From Dichetophora obliterata (lineage: Eukaryota > Arthropoda > Insecta > Diptera > Sciomyzidae), in assembly GCA_963920525.1 (NCBI GenBank), contig OY986435.1, positions 175,840,266-175,904,265 of the forward strand: a stretch of 64,000 bases of DNA. Direction: 5' to 3'. The translations under genes were made by a program, and so were the position numbers. Within the stretch, counting starts at the first letter, position 1; each line of letters starts with the position of its first letter. Shown in pieces: positions 45,246 through 55,509 of the stretch. Under the pieces are notes generated by a model. It was not told where the DNA came from. It did no database searches and saw only the letters and a program-made list of their open reading frames with translations.

Positions 45246-48200
45246 CAGTGTAATTAATATCACTCATACGCCAGGCTTAACTCCCGACTTTTACGAATGC
45301 AGCTATTTTAAGTAATTAAACTTGATGTAATTTTTCTATATTTGGATTAAGCAGACATTCTGTCATAAAAAACCTTTATTTCATTAAGTGATCAGAAAAA
45401 ACGCATTTAAAATTTTTTCCTGGCATGATAAAAACAAACGTGTATTCCGTTTATTTTTTAGCTTTTCTTTTAAAATATTTTTATTTTCTCATGCGTACAG
45501 CTTAAACCGAAGTTTGTTATTGAAAACCAACAAAATTGTCCTTATCAATACTTGTTTTGAAATATGTATTTTTTAAAAATCAAAAATATATATTTGTTGC
45601 ACCGTGAAGTTGGAAACCAGCAAAATTATTCATAACATCAATCTTGCTGTAAAATATGGTCTTTTTACGGACTAGCTTTATTTTTCTAAAAGTATGTCAT
45701 GGTAAATTAATATTCGCTATAAGGAAAAAGGAAGAGAGCCGCAATTAGGTATGCATTAAATCATTCCTTTCGGTGTTAAAATTGTGTCTTGAGTATTAAA
45801 ATACGAAGCTTTCGCTTGTATATTTTCACAAAATGTCATAAATTTTACCATAACTACAAAAACGAGGCCACGCATTGGTTTTCCTACATAAAAGTTAACC
45901 CATTAAAATTTAATTGACCAGCTACATCGTAATTAAATCACCTTCATTAGTCGCTCTGCTCTAATTAAATATGAAAGTCCTGAAAAATTGTGCACGCTTT
46001 GTAGCAGATATTAGCTTCTACCTTACCACCTCCATCGCATTATCTGTAAATCTTAACACAAATCATTATTAATAACTTGAAAAATGAATTTTCTCGATTT
46101 GCGCCGCCATCAAAAACCACAGCAGATGACTAAAACAACAAAATCAACAACAACTATGGCGCCATCTTTATGATCAATTGTCTTTGATAGGCTCAGAGGC
46201 AACATCTGCTTGTAGCTGCTATTTTCTTAGCTATATTGCGTCTGTGTGTGTACTTGTGTGCGTTTAATGGCCGTCGCAGCATTAAAGCTAAATTTACATA
46301 AAATCTTTAAACGTTGTTGTTGTTGTTCCGAGCGGATTTTTCAGCCTGATATCACAGGCGGCTGCTCTTCAAAATAACGGGTGCACGCTGTTCTTTGTGC
46401 TTTCAAACGAAAGTCCTACTTCATGCCGTTGGAAGCTGCACACATACACAGCTAAATGCATTCAGGCAATACATAGATTTTGCTTGACAGCCATTTTTTC
46501 ACTGTGAGCTAAAAGGAACACACACACAACTACACTAACGCAGCCTCAATAGTTTCAAGTGCACTGTAGTGCTCTATCTTTATGCCTTCCGCACTGAGTT
46601 CAACTACCTCTTAGATTCCGCTTGAGTATGACGCTGCTGGTTGATTTGAACAAAGTTCAGTGGTTGTGGCAGCAACATGAGCAACAACGATGGCTTAAAT
46701 GCACAGTCCTTATTTTGCTGCTTCTTGTTGTTCAGGATTTTTTGTTTTTTATATTTCCTGCAGTGTGTTTGTCTGAAGTTTACTTACATGTATTTTGTGT
46801 GTGTGTGTGTGTGTATGTGTGTGTGTGTGTTTTATTTGAAGTGGCTGTTCATTCCATGTCTTTAGACAAATTTTCAGTTTTGTTTGTTCAAATTTTCTAA
46901 GAGTTCTTCGGGTTCTGGTTTGTACCTACGTTGGCTGATTTTGAGTAGCTTTTTGCGGTTGTCAGGCCTGTTGAGCTAAACTGTTTTTATTCAAGTGCTA
47001 AAAACAAGTACAGCTTTGCTTCACTTCTAAGATCATTGGTCTCTTCAGCACTTAAGCTTCCGAATTATTTACCTTAGCTTGCTTTACTTACCCACATCCA
47101 CACTTTACAACCCTTCGTAAAGCTTTATCTTACCGCCATTGAAACAAACTTGTTTGCTTGCCACTTCTTTTATCTTTTTTTAGCATAATTAATAACATAA
47201 AACCAAAGAACCAACAACCAAACAAACACCATTCAAATTTTTACCTACCCAAAAGTATCTGGCATGCCTGCTACCAAGCTTTTCTCGCATACTAATTTTT
47301 TTAATGTTTGTCTTTGTTCCTTAGGCAAAATTTTTACTTGTTCCTTTATATTAAAAGCAGAAAAAAAGATGTTGCTCGCAAAAAACTCAATTCAAACAAA
47401 AGCTCAGCAAACACTTTGAAATAAATATTTATTTTTTGCTACATCACATTTTTTGTGCAACTTATTTCTTTAGCTATGCTCCTGCTCTTTGTGTTAGCAA
47501 AAAAAGTGCAATTATAAAAGCAACTGATAATCATCATAGTCCCATAAAATAGTCCCATAATATAATAGATAATAAAAAAGGTAAACGTGGTTGCTGTGTT
47601 TGTGTATGAAATGGTTTTTTTTTGTATTTTGTCGTTAAGCCCGAAACTAGATCGTTGACCAAACTGCACATAACAATGCTTAAATCAAATTTAGTTATAT
47701 ACTCAAAATATTTTAATACTAAAGTTTTAATGAGTGTACTCATTAAATTATACACAAAATTATACACTGTAACAGGACAAAGATTTTTTTTTAATGTTAA
47801 AGTACTGTAACAAGAAAGCATTTGGCACAGCGATGAGTTCTTTGCAATAAAAATAAAGGCTTTACGCAAACAATTTCTAAGTTAATATGGCTACAGTGGC
47901 GCTTTCATCGCAACAATGCGTAAGCTGTTGAATTCCAATAAAAGTAAACATTGTCGCGCCAAAGATATAGTTGTTGTGCCAACAGTAAATTTTTACGCCA
48001 ACAATTGCAAAATATTGCTGTATTTGGAATCTAAGCAGAAATCTTTGTCAGCACGTTCAATAAACTTGTTGATTTTTCCGTTAAGTTTTTAAGTTTAATA
48101 TAGATAAAAACGAAAATATGTGAGATTTAAAATTAAATCCGTAGAATTTCTGAAATCAAATTTTATGTTTAGCACAATTGTTGGTATAAAAGTCTCTTGT

Positions 48201-48280
48201 TTTTTGAGTTTTCGTATCATAGATTAATACAAAATTCAAATTTGCAAGATCCAAAATGTTAAGATAATTAATTCTTAAAT
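45246..48280. other. Long non-coding stretch, probably host intron
   Basis: About 3 kb of AT-rich sequence with no recognisable TE. A TG microsatellite lies at 46796-46830. Open frames here are short and without recognisable domains. Confidence 0.45.
46796..46830. repeat. TG dinucleotide microsatellite
   Basis: A 35-bp run of TG with one A interruption. Confidence 0.95.
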
Positions 48281-48718
48281 ACACCCAAAAAAAAAGCTTC
48301 GTACTATGTACAAAACAATTATTCTATTCTACAAAGCTGTTTGCTCTTTTCAGCCTACGAACGACTTTGTGAATATTACAAATGACCGTTTGTACATTGT
48401 ACAAAGAAATATTTATATATTTTACAAACGCATTCGTTTCATCTACAAAGATACGAACAAATATACAAACGCTGCTGCCACCGCTTTGTATATTATCAAA
48501 CAATGTTCGTTCAGTTCACAAATTTATACATTATATATTTTTACAAACTAGCGTTTGTAGAATGTACAAAGTTACGTATTCTAAAATTTTTTTTCATGCG
48601 GCCAACACTACAAACGTTTGTACTATGTACAAAACATTTGTGCATTCTACGAATAGCCTCTGTTTGTATTTCAACAAAGATTTTATTCGTAATTTTATCC
48701 TAAATATTTTTTAGGTGT
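48281..48718. mobile_element. MITE-like element with ACACC(C/T)AAAAAA ends
   Basis: Left end ACACCCAAAAAAAAAG; right end, inverted, ACACCTAAAAAATATTTAGG. The interior is dense in ACAAACG / CGTTTGT and GTACTATGTAC-type palindromes, like the TACGAAT motifs of 25985-26556. It is 438 bp and non-coding. Confidence 0.7.
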
Positions 48719-49144
48719 AAGATTTAATGACTTCAAAATTTTATCAAAAAACTATACTAACATTTTTATATGCCTTTACACACTTTTACAATTTCAGAGA
48801 AAACCTTTGTCTAACCTTAGAAATAAAAAGTAAAATCATGACCTTAATGAAGAATATTGTAGTGTAAAAAAAATATCTTTATACTTATATTATAAAAATA
48901 TAAGAAATCACTTCATAATATGTAAAAAAATATATTAAAATTTCCCCATCAATTTTATAGAATGGTTCAGAGTTACTTTTACTGAATTATTCCATAGTTT
49001 TGTGAGAATTTGGATAATTATTTAATCGTCTGTATGTATTTTTAATGTATTTAAAAAGAAAATGAAGTAAACAAAATCCCACAGATAAAGAAACACATTT
49101 TGCTTTTATTATATCTAAAACTACACGAATTATCCTTAATCATA
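48719..49144. other. Non-coding spacer
   Basis: AT-rich; nothing supported. Confidence 0.3.
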
Positions 49145-49497
49145 CACAGTAAAAAATTTGAGGGTAAATTTTATCTTTTTTATACCATTTGTGTGGTATA
49201 AATTTTTTTTATTCCAAATAATTTATAAATTGTATACCACTCAATATTTTAAAAATAACAGAACAAATGTAATTTAAAAATTTTATATGGATATCATGTG
49301 TAAATCAAAATAGATTTTGGTTCGAAAGTAAAAAATTCACCGAAATCGGGAAATTAAAAAATATAGTTGTTTCGATTGGTCTGACGAGAAAAACGGTCTG
49401 GAAAAATTTATAAGATTTGAAGGTATAACTTTAAAAACATTTTTGGTTTGGATTTATATGTATACCAAATAGTATAAAATTTATATTTTTAACTGTG
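49145..49497. mobile_element. MITE with CACAGT ends
   Basis: CACAGTAAAAAATTTGAG at the left and, inverted, CACAGTTAAAAATATAAAT at the right, 353 bp apart. Inside are a GTGTGGTATAAATTT and related ATACCA-TATAAATT strings. AT-rich and non-coding. Confidence 0.6.
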
Positions 49498-50350
49498 CAC
49501 TTTTTTTAAATACAGGGAGCATTTTGATATACTCCTATAGAAGTGTTTTTTTGGGAAACTTGGATAGTATAATGAAAGCCACCTTTTCACATAATAGGTC
49601 TGGTTTGATTTATGTGGGGGCTAACAGTGGACCTTCTTCCTTAAGTGCTACCTTAAATCCTTCTTATTAGTCTATGTCTTCGAGGGAATTTTTTCAATGA
49701 AATCACTTCAATATTTTTTATTTTGCATTTATTTTATTCACTTTTTAATCATTATTCACTTTTCTTTACTAAGTTTTTATTCGTTATTCAGTCTTAATTC
49801 ATTATTCATTTTTCATTTATGCACTAGAATTGTATCATTTTGGCTAGCAAAGTGATATATTCTTACTTCGGTGACTTGATAATCATATTTACATAAGACT
49901 TTTAATCAATTTACTGAGTTGTACATAAAAAGAAGTAGTTCAGTGTTAATTGGTTGATTGTAATGTTTTTTTTTTATATGACAATACTGACAATTGTGGG
50001 AGGAAAAGTTGATAAAATAGACTAAATATCGACTACATTTACAATTTCAAATTTGTAAAAAAAATCCGTTAACCCTAGGATGTGCGACTGCCTAGGAGGC
50101 GGTAAGTGACCCTACTGGGCCTAGCGATGCCCATAAATCATGGCCAGCTGTTTTTTCAAAATCAATTCAAATTAGCTTAAAGCAGGGCTGTAACACAATC
50201 ACATTTTATATCGTCTTGTTAGTATTGGTGCGCTCTCGAATAGCGTGCACTGATCGAAATAGTTATAACAATTATCTAAATTTGCAAGTTTGTATGTTTA
50301 TACCTCACACATGCTGCTATATATGTTTATTTTTTAATATTAGTCACCGG
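49498..50350. other. Non-coding left flank of the satellite
   Basis: It includes AT-rich tracts and a GC-richer patch near 50080-50140 (GGATGTGCGACTGCCTAGGA). No gene recognised. Confidence 0.35.
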
Positions 50351-53300
50351 TTTAGTTTAGCTTAGTTTAGTTTAGTTTAGTTTAGTTTAGTTTAGTTTAG
50401 TTTAGTTTAGTTTAGTTTAGTTTAGTTTAGTTTAGTTTAGTTTAGTTTAGTTTAGTTTAGTTTAGTTTAGTTTAGTTTAGTTTAGTTTAGTTTAGTTTAG
50501 TTTAGTTTAGTTTAGTTTAGTTTAGTTTAGTTTAGTTTAGTTTAGTTTAGTTTAGTTTAGTTTAGTTTAGTTTAGTTTAGTTTAGTTTAGTTTAGTTTAG
50601 TTTAGTTTAGTTTAGTTTAGTTTAGTTTAGTTTAGTTTAGTTTAGTTTAGTTTAGTTTAGTTTAGTTTAGTTTAGTTTAGTTTAGTTTAGTTTAGTTTAG
50701 TTTAGTTTAGTTTAGTTTAGTTTAGTTTAGTTTAGTTTAGTTTAGTTTAGTTTAGTTTAGTTTAGTTTAGTTTAGTTTAGTTTAGTTTAGTTTAGTTTAG
50801 TTTAGTTTAGTTTAGTTTAGTTTAGTTTAGTTTAGTTTAGTTTAGTTTAGTTTAGTTTAGTTTAGTTTAGTTTAGTTTAGTTTAGTTTAGTTTAGTTTAG
50901 TTTAGTTTAGTTTAGTTTAGTTTAGTTTAGTTTAGTTTAGTTTAGTTTAGTTTAGTTTAGTTTAGTTTAGTTTAGTTTAGTTTAGTTTAGTTTAGTTTAG
51001 TTTAGTTTAGTTTAGTTTAGTTTAGTTTAGTTTAGTTTAGTTTAGTTTAGTTTAGTTTAGTTTAGTTTAGTTTAGTTTAGTTTAGTTTAGTTTAGTTTAG
51101 TTTAGTTTAGTTTAGTTTAGTTTAGTTTAGTTTAGTTTAGTTTAGTTTAGTTTAGTTTAGTTTAGTTTAGTTTAGTTTAGTTTAGTTTAGTTTAGTTTAG
51201 TTTAGTTTAGTTTAGTTTAGTTTAGTTTAGTTTAGTTTAGTTTAGTTTAGTTTAGTTTAGTTTAGTTTAGTTTAGTTTAGTTTAGTTTAGTTTAGTTTAG
51301 TTTAGTTTAGTTTAGTTTAGTTTAGTTTAGTTTAGTTTAGTTTAGTTTAGTTTAGTTTAGTTTAGTTTAGTTTAGTTTAGTTTAGTTTAGTTTAGTTTAG
51401 TTTAGTTTAGTTTAGTTTAGTTTAGTTTAGTTTAGTTTAGTTTAGTTTAGTTTAGTTTAGTTTAGTTTAGTTTAGTTTAGTTTAGTTTAGTTTAGTTTAG
51501 TTTAGTTTAGTTTAGTTTAGTTTAGTTTAGTTTAGTTTAGTTTAGTTTAGTTTAGTTTAGTTTAGTTTAGTTTAGTTTAGTTTAGTTTAGTTTAGTTTAG
51601 TTTAGTTTAGTTTAGTTTAGTTTAGTTTAGTTTAGTTTAGTTTAGTTTAGTTTAGTTTAGTTTAGTTTAGTTTAGTTTAGTTTAGTTTAGTTTAGTTTAG
51701 TTTAGTTTAGTTTAGTTTAGTTTAGTTTAGTTTAGTTTAGTTTAGTTTAGTTTAGTTTAGTTTAGTTTAGTTTAGTTTAGTTTAGTTTAGTTTAGTTTAG
51801 TTTAGTTTAGTTTAGTTTAGTTTAGTTTAGTTTAGTTTAGTTTAGTTTAGTTTAGTTTAGTTTAGTTTAGTTTAGTTTAGTTTAGTTTAGTTTAGTTTAG
51901 TTTAGTTTAGTTTAGTTTAGTTTAGTTTAGTTTAGTTTAGTTTAGTTTAGTTTAGTTTAGTTTAGTTTAGTTTAGTTTAGTTTAGTTTAGTTTAGTTTAG
52001 TTTAGTTTAGTTTAGTTTAGTTTAGTTTAGTTTAGTTTAGTTTAGTTTAGTTTAGTTTAGTTTAGTTTAGTTTAGTTTAGTTTAGTTTAGTTTAGTTTAG
52101 TTTAGTTTAGTTTAGTTTAGTTTAGTTTAGTTTAGTTTAGTTTAGTTTAGTTTAGTTTAGTTTAGTTTAGTTTAGTTTAGTTTAGTTTAGTTTAGTTTAG
52201 TTTAGTTTAGTTTAGTTTAGTTTAGTTTAGTTTAGTTTAGTTTAGTTTAGTTTAGTTTAGTTTAGTTTAGTTTAGTTTAGTTTAGTTTAGTTTAGTTTAG
52301 TTTAGTTTAGTTTAGTTTAGTTTAGTTTAGTTTAGTTTAGTTTAGTTTAGTTTAGTTTAGTTTAGTTTAGTTTAGTTTAGTTTAGTTTAGTTTAGTTTAG
52401 TTTAGTTTAGTTTAGTTTAGTTTAGTTTAGTTTAGTTTAGTTTAGTTTAGTTTAGTTTAGTTTAGTTTAGTTTAGTTTAGTTTAGTTTAGTTTAGTTTAG
52501 TTTAGTTTAGTTTAGTTTAGTTTAGTTTAGTTTAGTTTAGTTTAGTTTAGTTTAGTTTAGTTTAGTTTAGTTTAGTTTAGTTTAGTTTAGTTTAGTTTAG
52601 TTTAGTTTAGTTTAGTTTAGTTTAGTTTAGTTTAGTTTAGTTTAGTTTAGTTTAGTTTAGTTTAGTTTAGTTTAGTTTAGTTTAGTTTAGTTTAGTTTAG
52701 TTTAGTTTAGTTTAGTTTAGTTTAGTTTAGTTTAGTTTAGTTTAGTTTAGTTTAGTTTAGTTTAGTTTAGTTTAGTTTAGTTTAGTTTAGTTTAGTTTAG
52801 TTTAGTTTAGTTTAGTTTAGTTTAGTTTAGTTTAGTTTAGTTTAGTTTAGTTTAGTTTAGTTTAGTTTAGTTTAGTTTAGTTTAGTTTAGTTTAGTTTAG
52901 TTTAGTTTAGTTTAGTTTAGTTTAGTTTAGTTTAGTTTAGTTTAGTTTAGTTTAGTTTAGTTTAGTTTAGTTTAGTTTAGTTTAGTTTAGTTTAGTTTAG
53001 TTTAGTTTAGTTTAGTTTAGTTTAGTTTAGTTTAGTTTAGTTTAGTTTAGTTTAGTTTAGTTTAGTTTAGTTTAGTTTAGTTTAGTTTAGTTTAGTTTAG
53101 TTTAGTTTAGTTTAGTTTAGTTTAGTTTAGTTTAGTTTAGTTTAGTTTAGTTTAGTTTAGTTTAGTTTAGTTTAGTTTAGTTTAGTTTAGTTTAGTTTAG
53201 TTTAGTTTAGTTTAGTTTAGTTTAGTTTAGTTTAGTTTAGTTTAGTTTAGTTTAGTTTAGTTTAGTTTAGTTTAGTTTAGTTTAGTTTAGTTTAGTTTAG

Positions 53301-53650
53301 TTTAGTTTAGTTTAGTTTAGTTTAGTTTAGTTTAGTTTAGTTTAGTTTAGTTTAGTTTAGTTTAGTTTAGTTTAGTTTAGTTTAGTTTAGTTTAGTTTAG
53401 TTTAGTTTAGTTTAGTTTAGTTTAGTTTAGTTTAGTTTAGTTTAGTTTAGTTTAGTTTAGTTTAGTTTAGTTTAGTTTAGTTTAGTTTAGTTTAGTTTAG
53501 TTTAGTTTAGTTTAGTTTAGTTTAGTTTAGTTTAGTTTAGTTTAGTTTAGTTTAGTTTAGTTTAGTTTAGTTTAGTTTAGTTTAGTTTAGTTTAGTTTAG
53601 TTTAGTTTAGTTTAGTTTAGTTTAGTTTAGTTTAGTTTAGTTTAGTTTAG

Positions 53651-53681
<31 letters not shown>

Positions 53682-53845
53682 TTAGTTTAGTTTAGTTTAG
53701 TTTAGTTTAGTTTAGTTTAGTTTAGTTTAGTTTAGTTTAGTTTAGTTTAGTTTAGTTTAGTTTAGTTTAGTTTAGTTTAGTTTAGTTTAGTTTAGTTTAG
53801 TTTAGTTTAGTTTAGTTTAGTTTAGTTTAGTTTAGTTTAGTTTAG
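50351..53845. repeat. (TTTAG)n satellite, 699 units, 3,495 bp
   Basis: The pentamer TTTAG runs without a single insertion or deletion from 50351 to 53845. Only two variant units are seen: CTTAG at 50361-50365 and TTTAT at 53676-53680. Both flanks are unique sequence with no gradual decay of the repeat. It is neither the insect telomere repeat TTAGG nor the plant TTTAGGG. The homogeneity implies very recent expansion or strong homogenisation, or an assembly-generated run. Confidence 0.97.
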
Positions 53846-55149
53846 CAACGATGGTTTTGAGCCTTGTGTATACGTGAAAAGTTACGCTCAGAGAGCGCTC
53901 AGTGAGTTATGGTGCGCCCAGCGCTGGTTTAAAGTGATTTTTCACACTTTCTATTGCATATTTTAATATGATTATATTTTATCCATTTTCAATAACAAAT
54001 GGACGACAAACAATAAAACCTTCACTTAATCAAGAATCGAAGCTGAAACAACTTTACTTTCAAAATCGCTTTATACGCACAAAAATCAATCGTAAGCAAT
54101 CAAATTTGCTATGTTCAAAAGCATGGCGCGTGCCACAGCATATAAAACACGCTTAAAACTTAAAGTTCTTCAAATAAAAAACTTTTTCAACATACTTATT
54201 ACCTGCCTGAACTACTGTCAGAACTTTTTGTGCTTCAAAGTTTTAATCAAAGAACTATTTTTCAATTTGCCTTCTTGTACTGACAGAGCTTTGTTGCTTC
54301 AGCTTCAGCAATAAAAATGTATGACGTCTTCTTCTTTTCACAACTCTAGTTTTTTTTTTTTTTTAACAACTTAGCTCTTTTGCCTTTGCCATTTTGTTTT
54401 CTACTTAATTAAGAGGAAATCCGCTTAGTTTCATCTAAGTGCACATACATTTCGTAAAAATATTTAGTTTTCTTTGCTGCAGCTAAGAAAAATATTCCAT
54501 CAATTCGATTCCATCAAGATTTTACTCTTAACTCTTTAACTAAGATATTTTTGTGGTTTTATTTTAATTGGAATTTTAATACAAACAGCATTATTTTATT
54601 CTTAGTTTAGCCTAGCTATTGAAAGGGTTAAAAAACAAAAAATATAAAAAAAGACAGAACAGTTTAAGGTATTATCATATAAATTCAGGTTGGAAAAGAC
54701 TTTTCAAATTAAATTTTTTGCTTTAAATATTTTTAAAGTAATACATTAAGCAGATCATTTCGTTTTATTTTTTATTAGAAAGTTTTTTTCGAATATTATT
54801 ACAAATAGAACCCGCTGATGAGAAGCACCGTTCTGATTCTATGCTAGTTGGAGAAATAGTTGTGCAAAGCATTAAGCAATTTGTAAGTTTCGATCACGAT
54901 TGCCTTCACCATAAAACAAAATTATTTCCTAAGTCAGAATATCTAACAATTTTTTAATACATAGCTGACTTTCCGATGTTGCAAATTCTTCTAAAACTTT
55001 GCAAAGTCTTTGCTTCAGTGATTCACACATATCATCCTAACAATCTTTTTCAGCTTCAATAAAATTTTTTCTAATTCTATATTCATATTAACTTAAAATT
55101 AAATGTTTGCATTTCAATTAATATTTGTAATATACATTTTTTATTTAAA
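53846..55149. other. Non-coding right flank of the satellite
   Basis: Starts with GC-richer CAACGATGGTTTTGAGCC, then turns AT-rich. Short frames at 53968-54314 show no domain. Probably host intron. Confidence 0.4.
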
Positions 55150-55184
55150 AAACCCCGGGATCCAGGAAAAATATTCCGGGGTTT
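55150..55184. repeat. GC-rich hairpin AAACCCCGG ... CCGGGGTTT
   Basis: A perfect nine-base stem around a loop of about 17 bases, standing out in AT-rich sequence. It lies just left of the shared repeat end at 55206. Confidence 0.75.
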
Positions 55185-55205
55185 CAAAGGGCTTAAATAC
55201 CGATC

Positions 55206-55375
55206 AAACACATATACCTTTCTTTTTGCTTCGCCGTTGTCAGGTAAAAAGATAAAGCATTTTAACCGCCAAAGTTCAAACAACCAGACTAAACGTTTTC
55301 TGAAAAACGGAAAAAAATATTAAAGAATATTTCATAAAATATTAAGATAAATATATTTTTTGTAACGTATGCCTT
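55206..55375. repeat. Direct repeat flanking the LINE (left copy)
   Basis: From AGATAAAGCATTTTAACCGC, through AAAGTTCAAACAACCAGA, to TTTTTTGTAACGTATGC it aligns with 57791-57950. Its start (TTTTGCTTCGCCGTTGTC) also matches 25526-25575. Confidence 0.65.
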
Positions 55376-55509
55376 TTGTACATCTTATCATTGTCTAAAA
55401 TTACCTCCTTCACCATGTTCTTCCACATTTTATACATTTCATTACCCTTCTTCTAAAATAAATAATAAAAGAGCGTAAGACAACTTTCGATGTTGACGTC
55501 ATAATATAA

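Noticed and set aside
46622..46900. Open frames over the TG microsatellite as membrane proteins
   Set aside because: The hydrophobic Val/Cys runs come from the TG repeat itself.
50351..53845. Satellite as a telomere
   Set aside because: The unit is TTTAG, not TTAGG; it is internal with unique sequence on both sides, and flies of this kind do not use telomerase repeats.
55150..55184. Bacterial-type terminator
   Set aside because: A GC hairpin is present, but the context is a eukaryotic nuclear intron and no T run follows.
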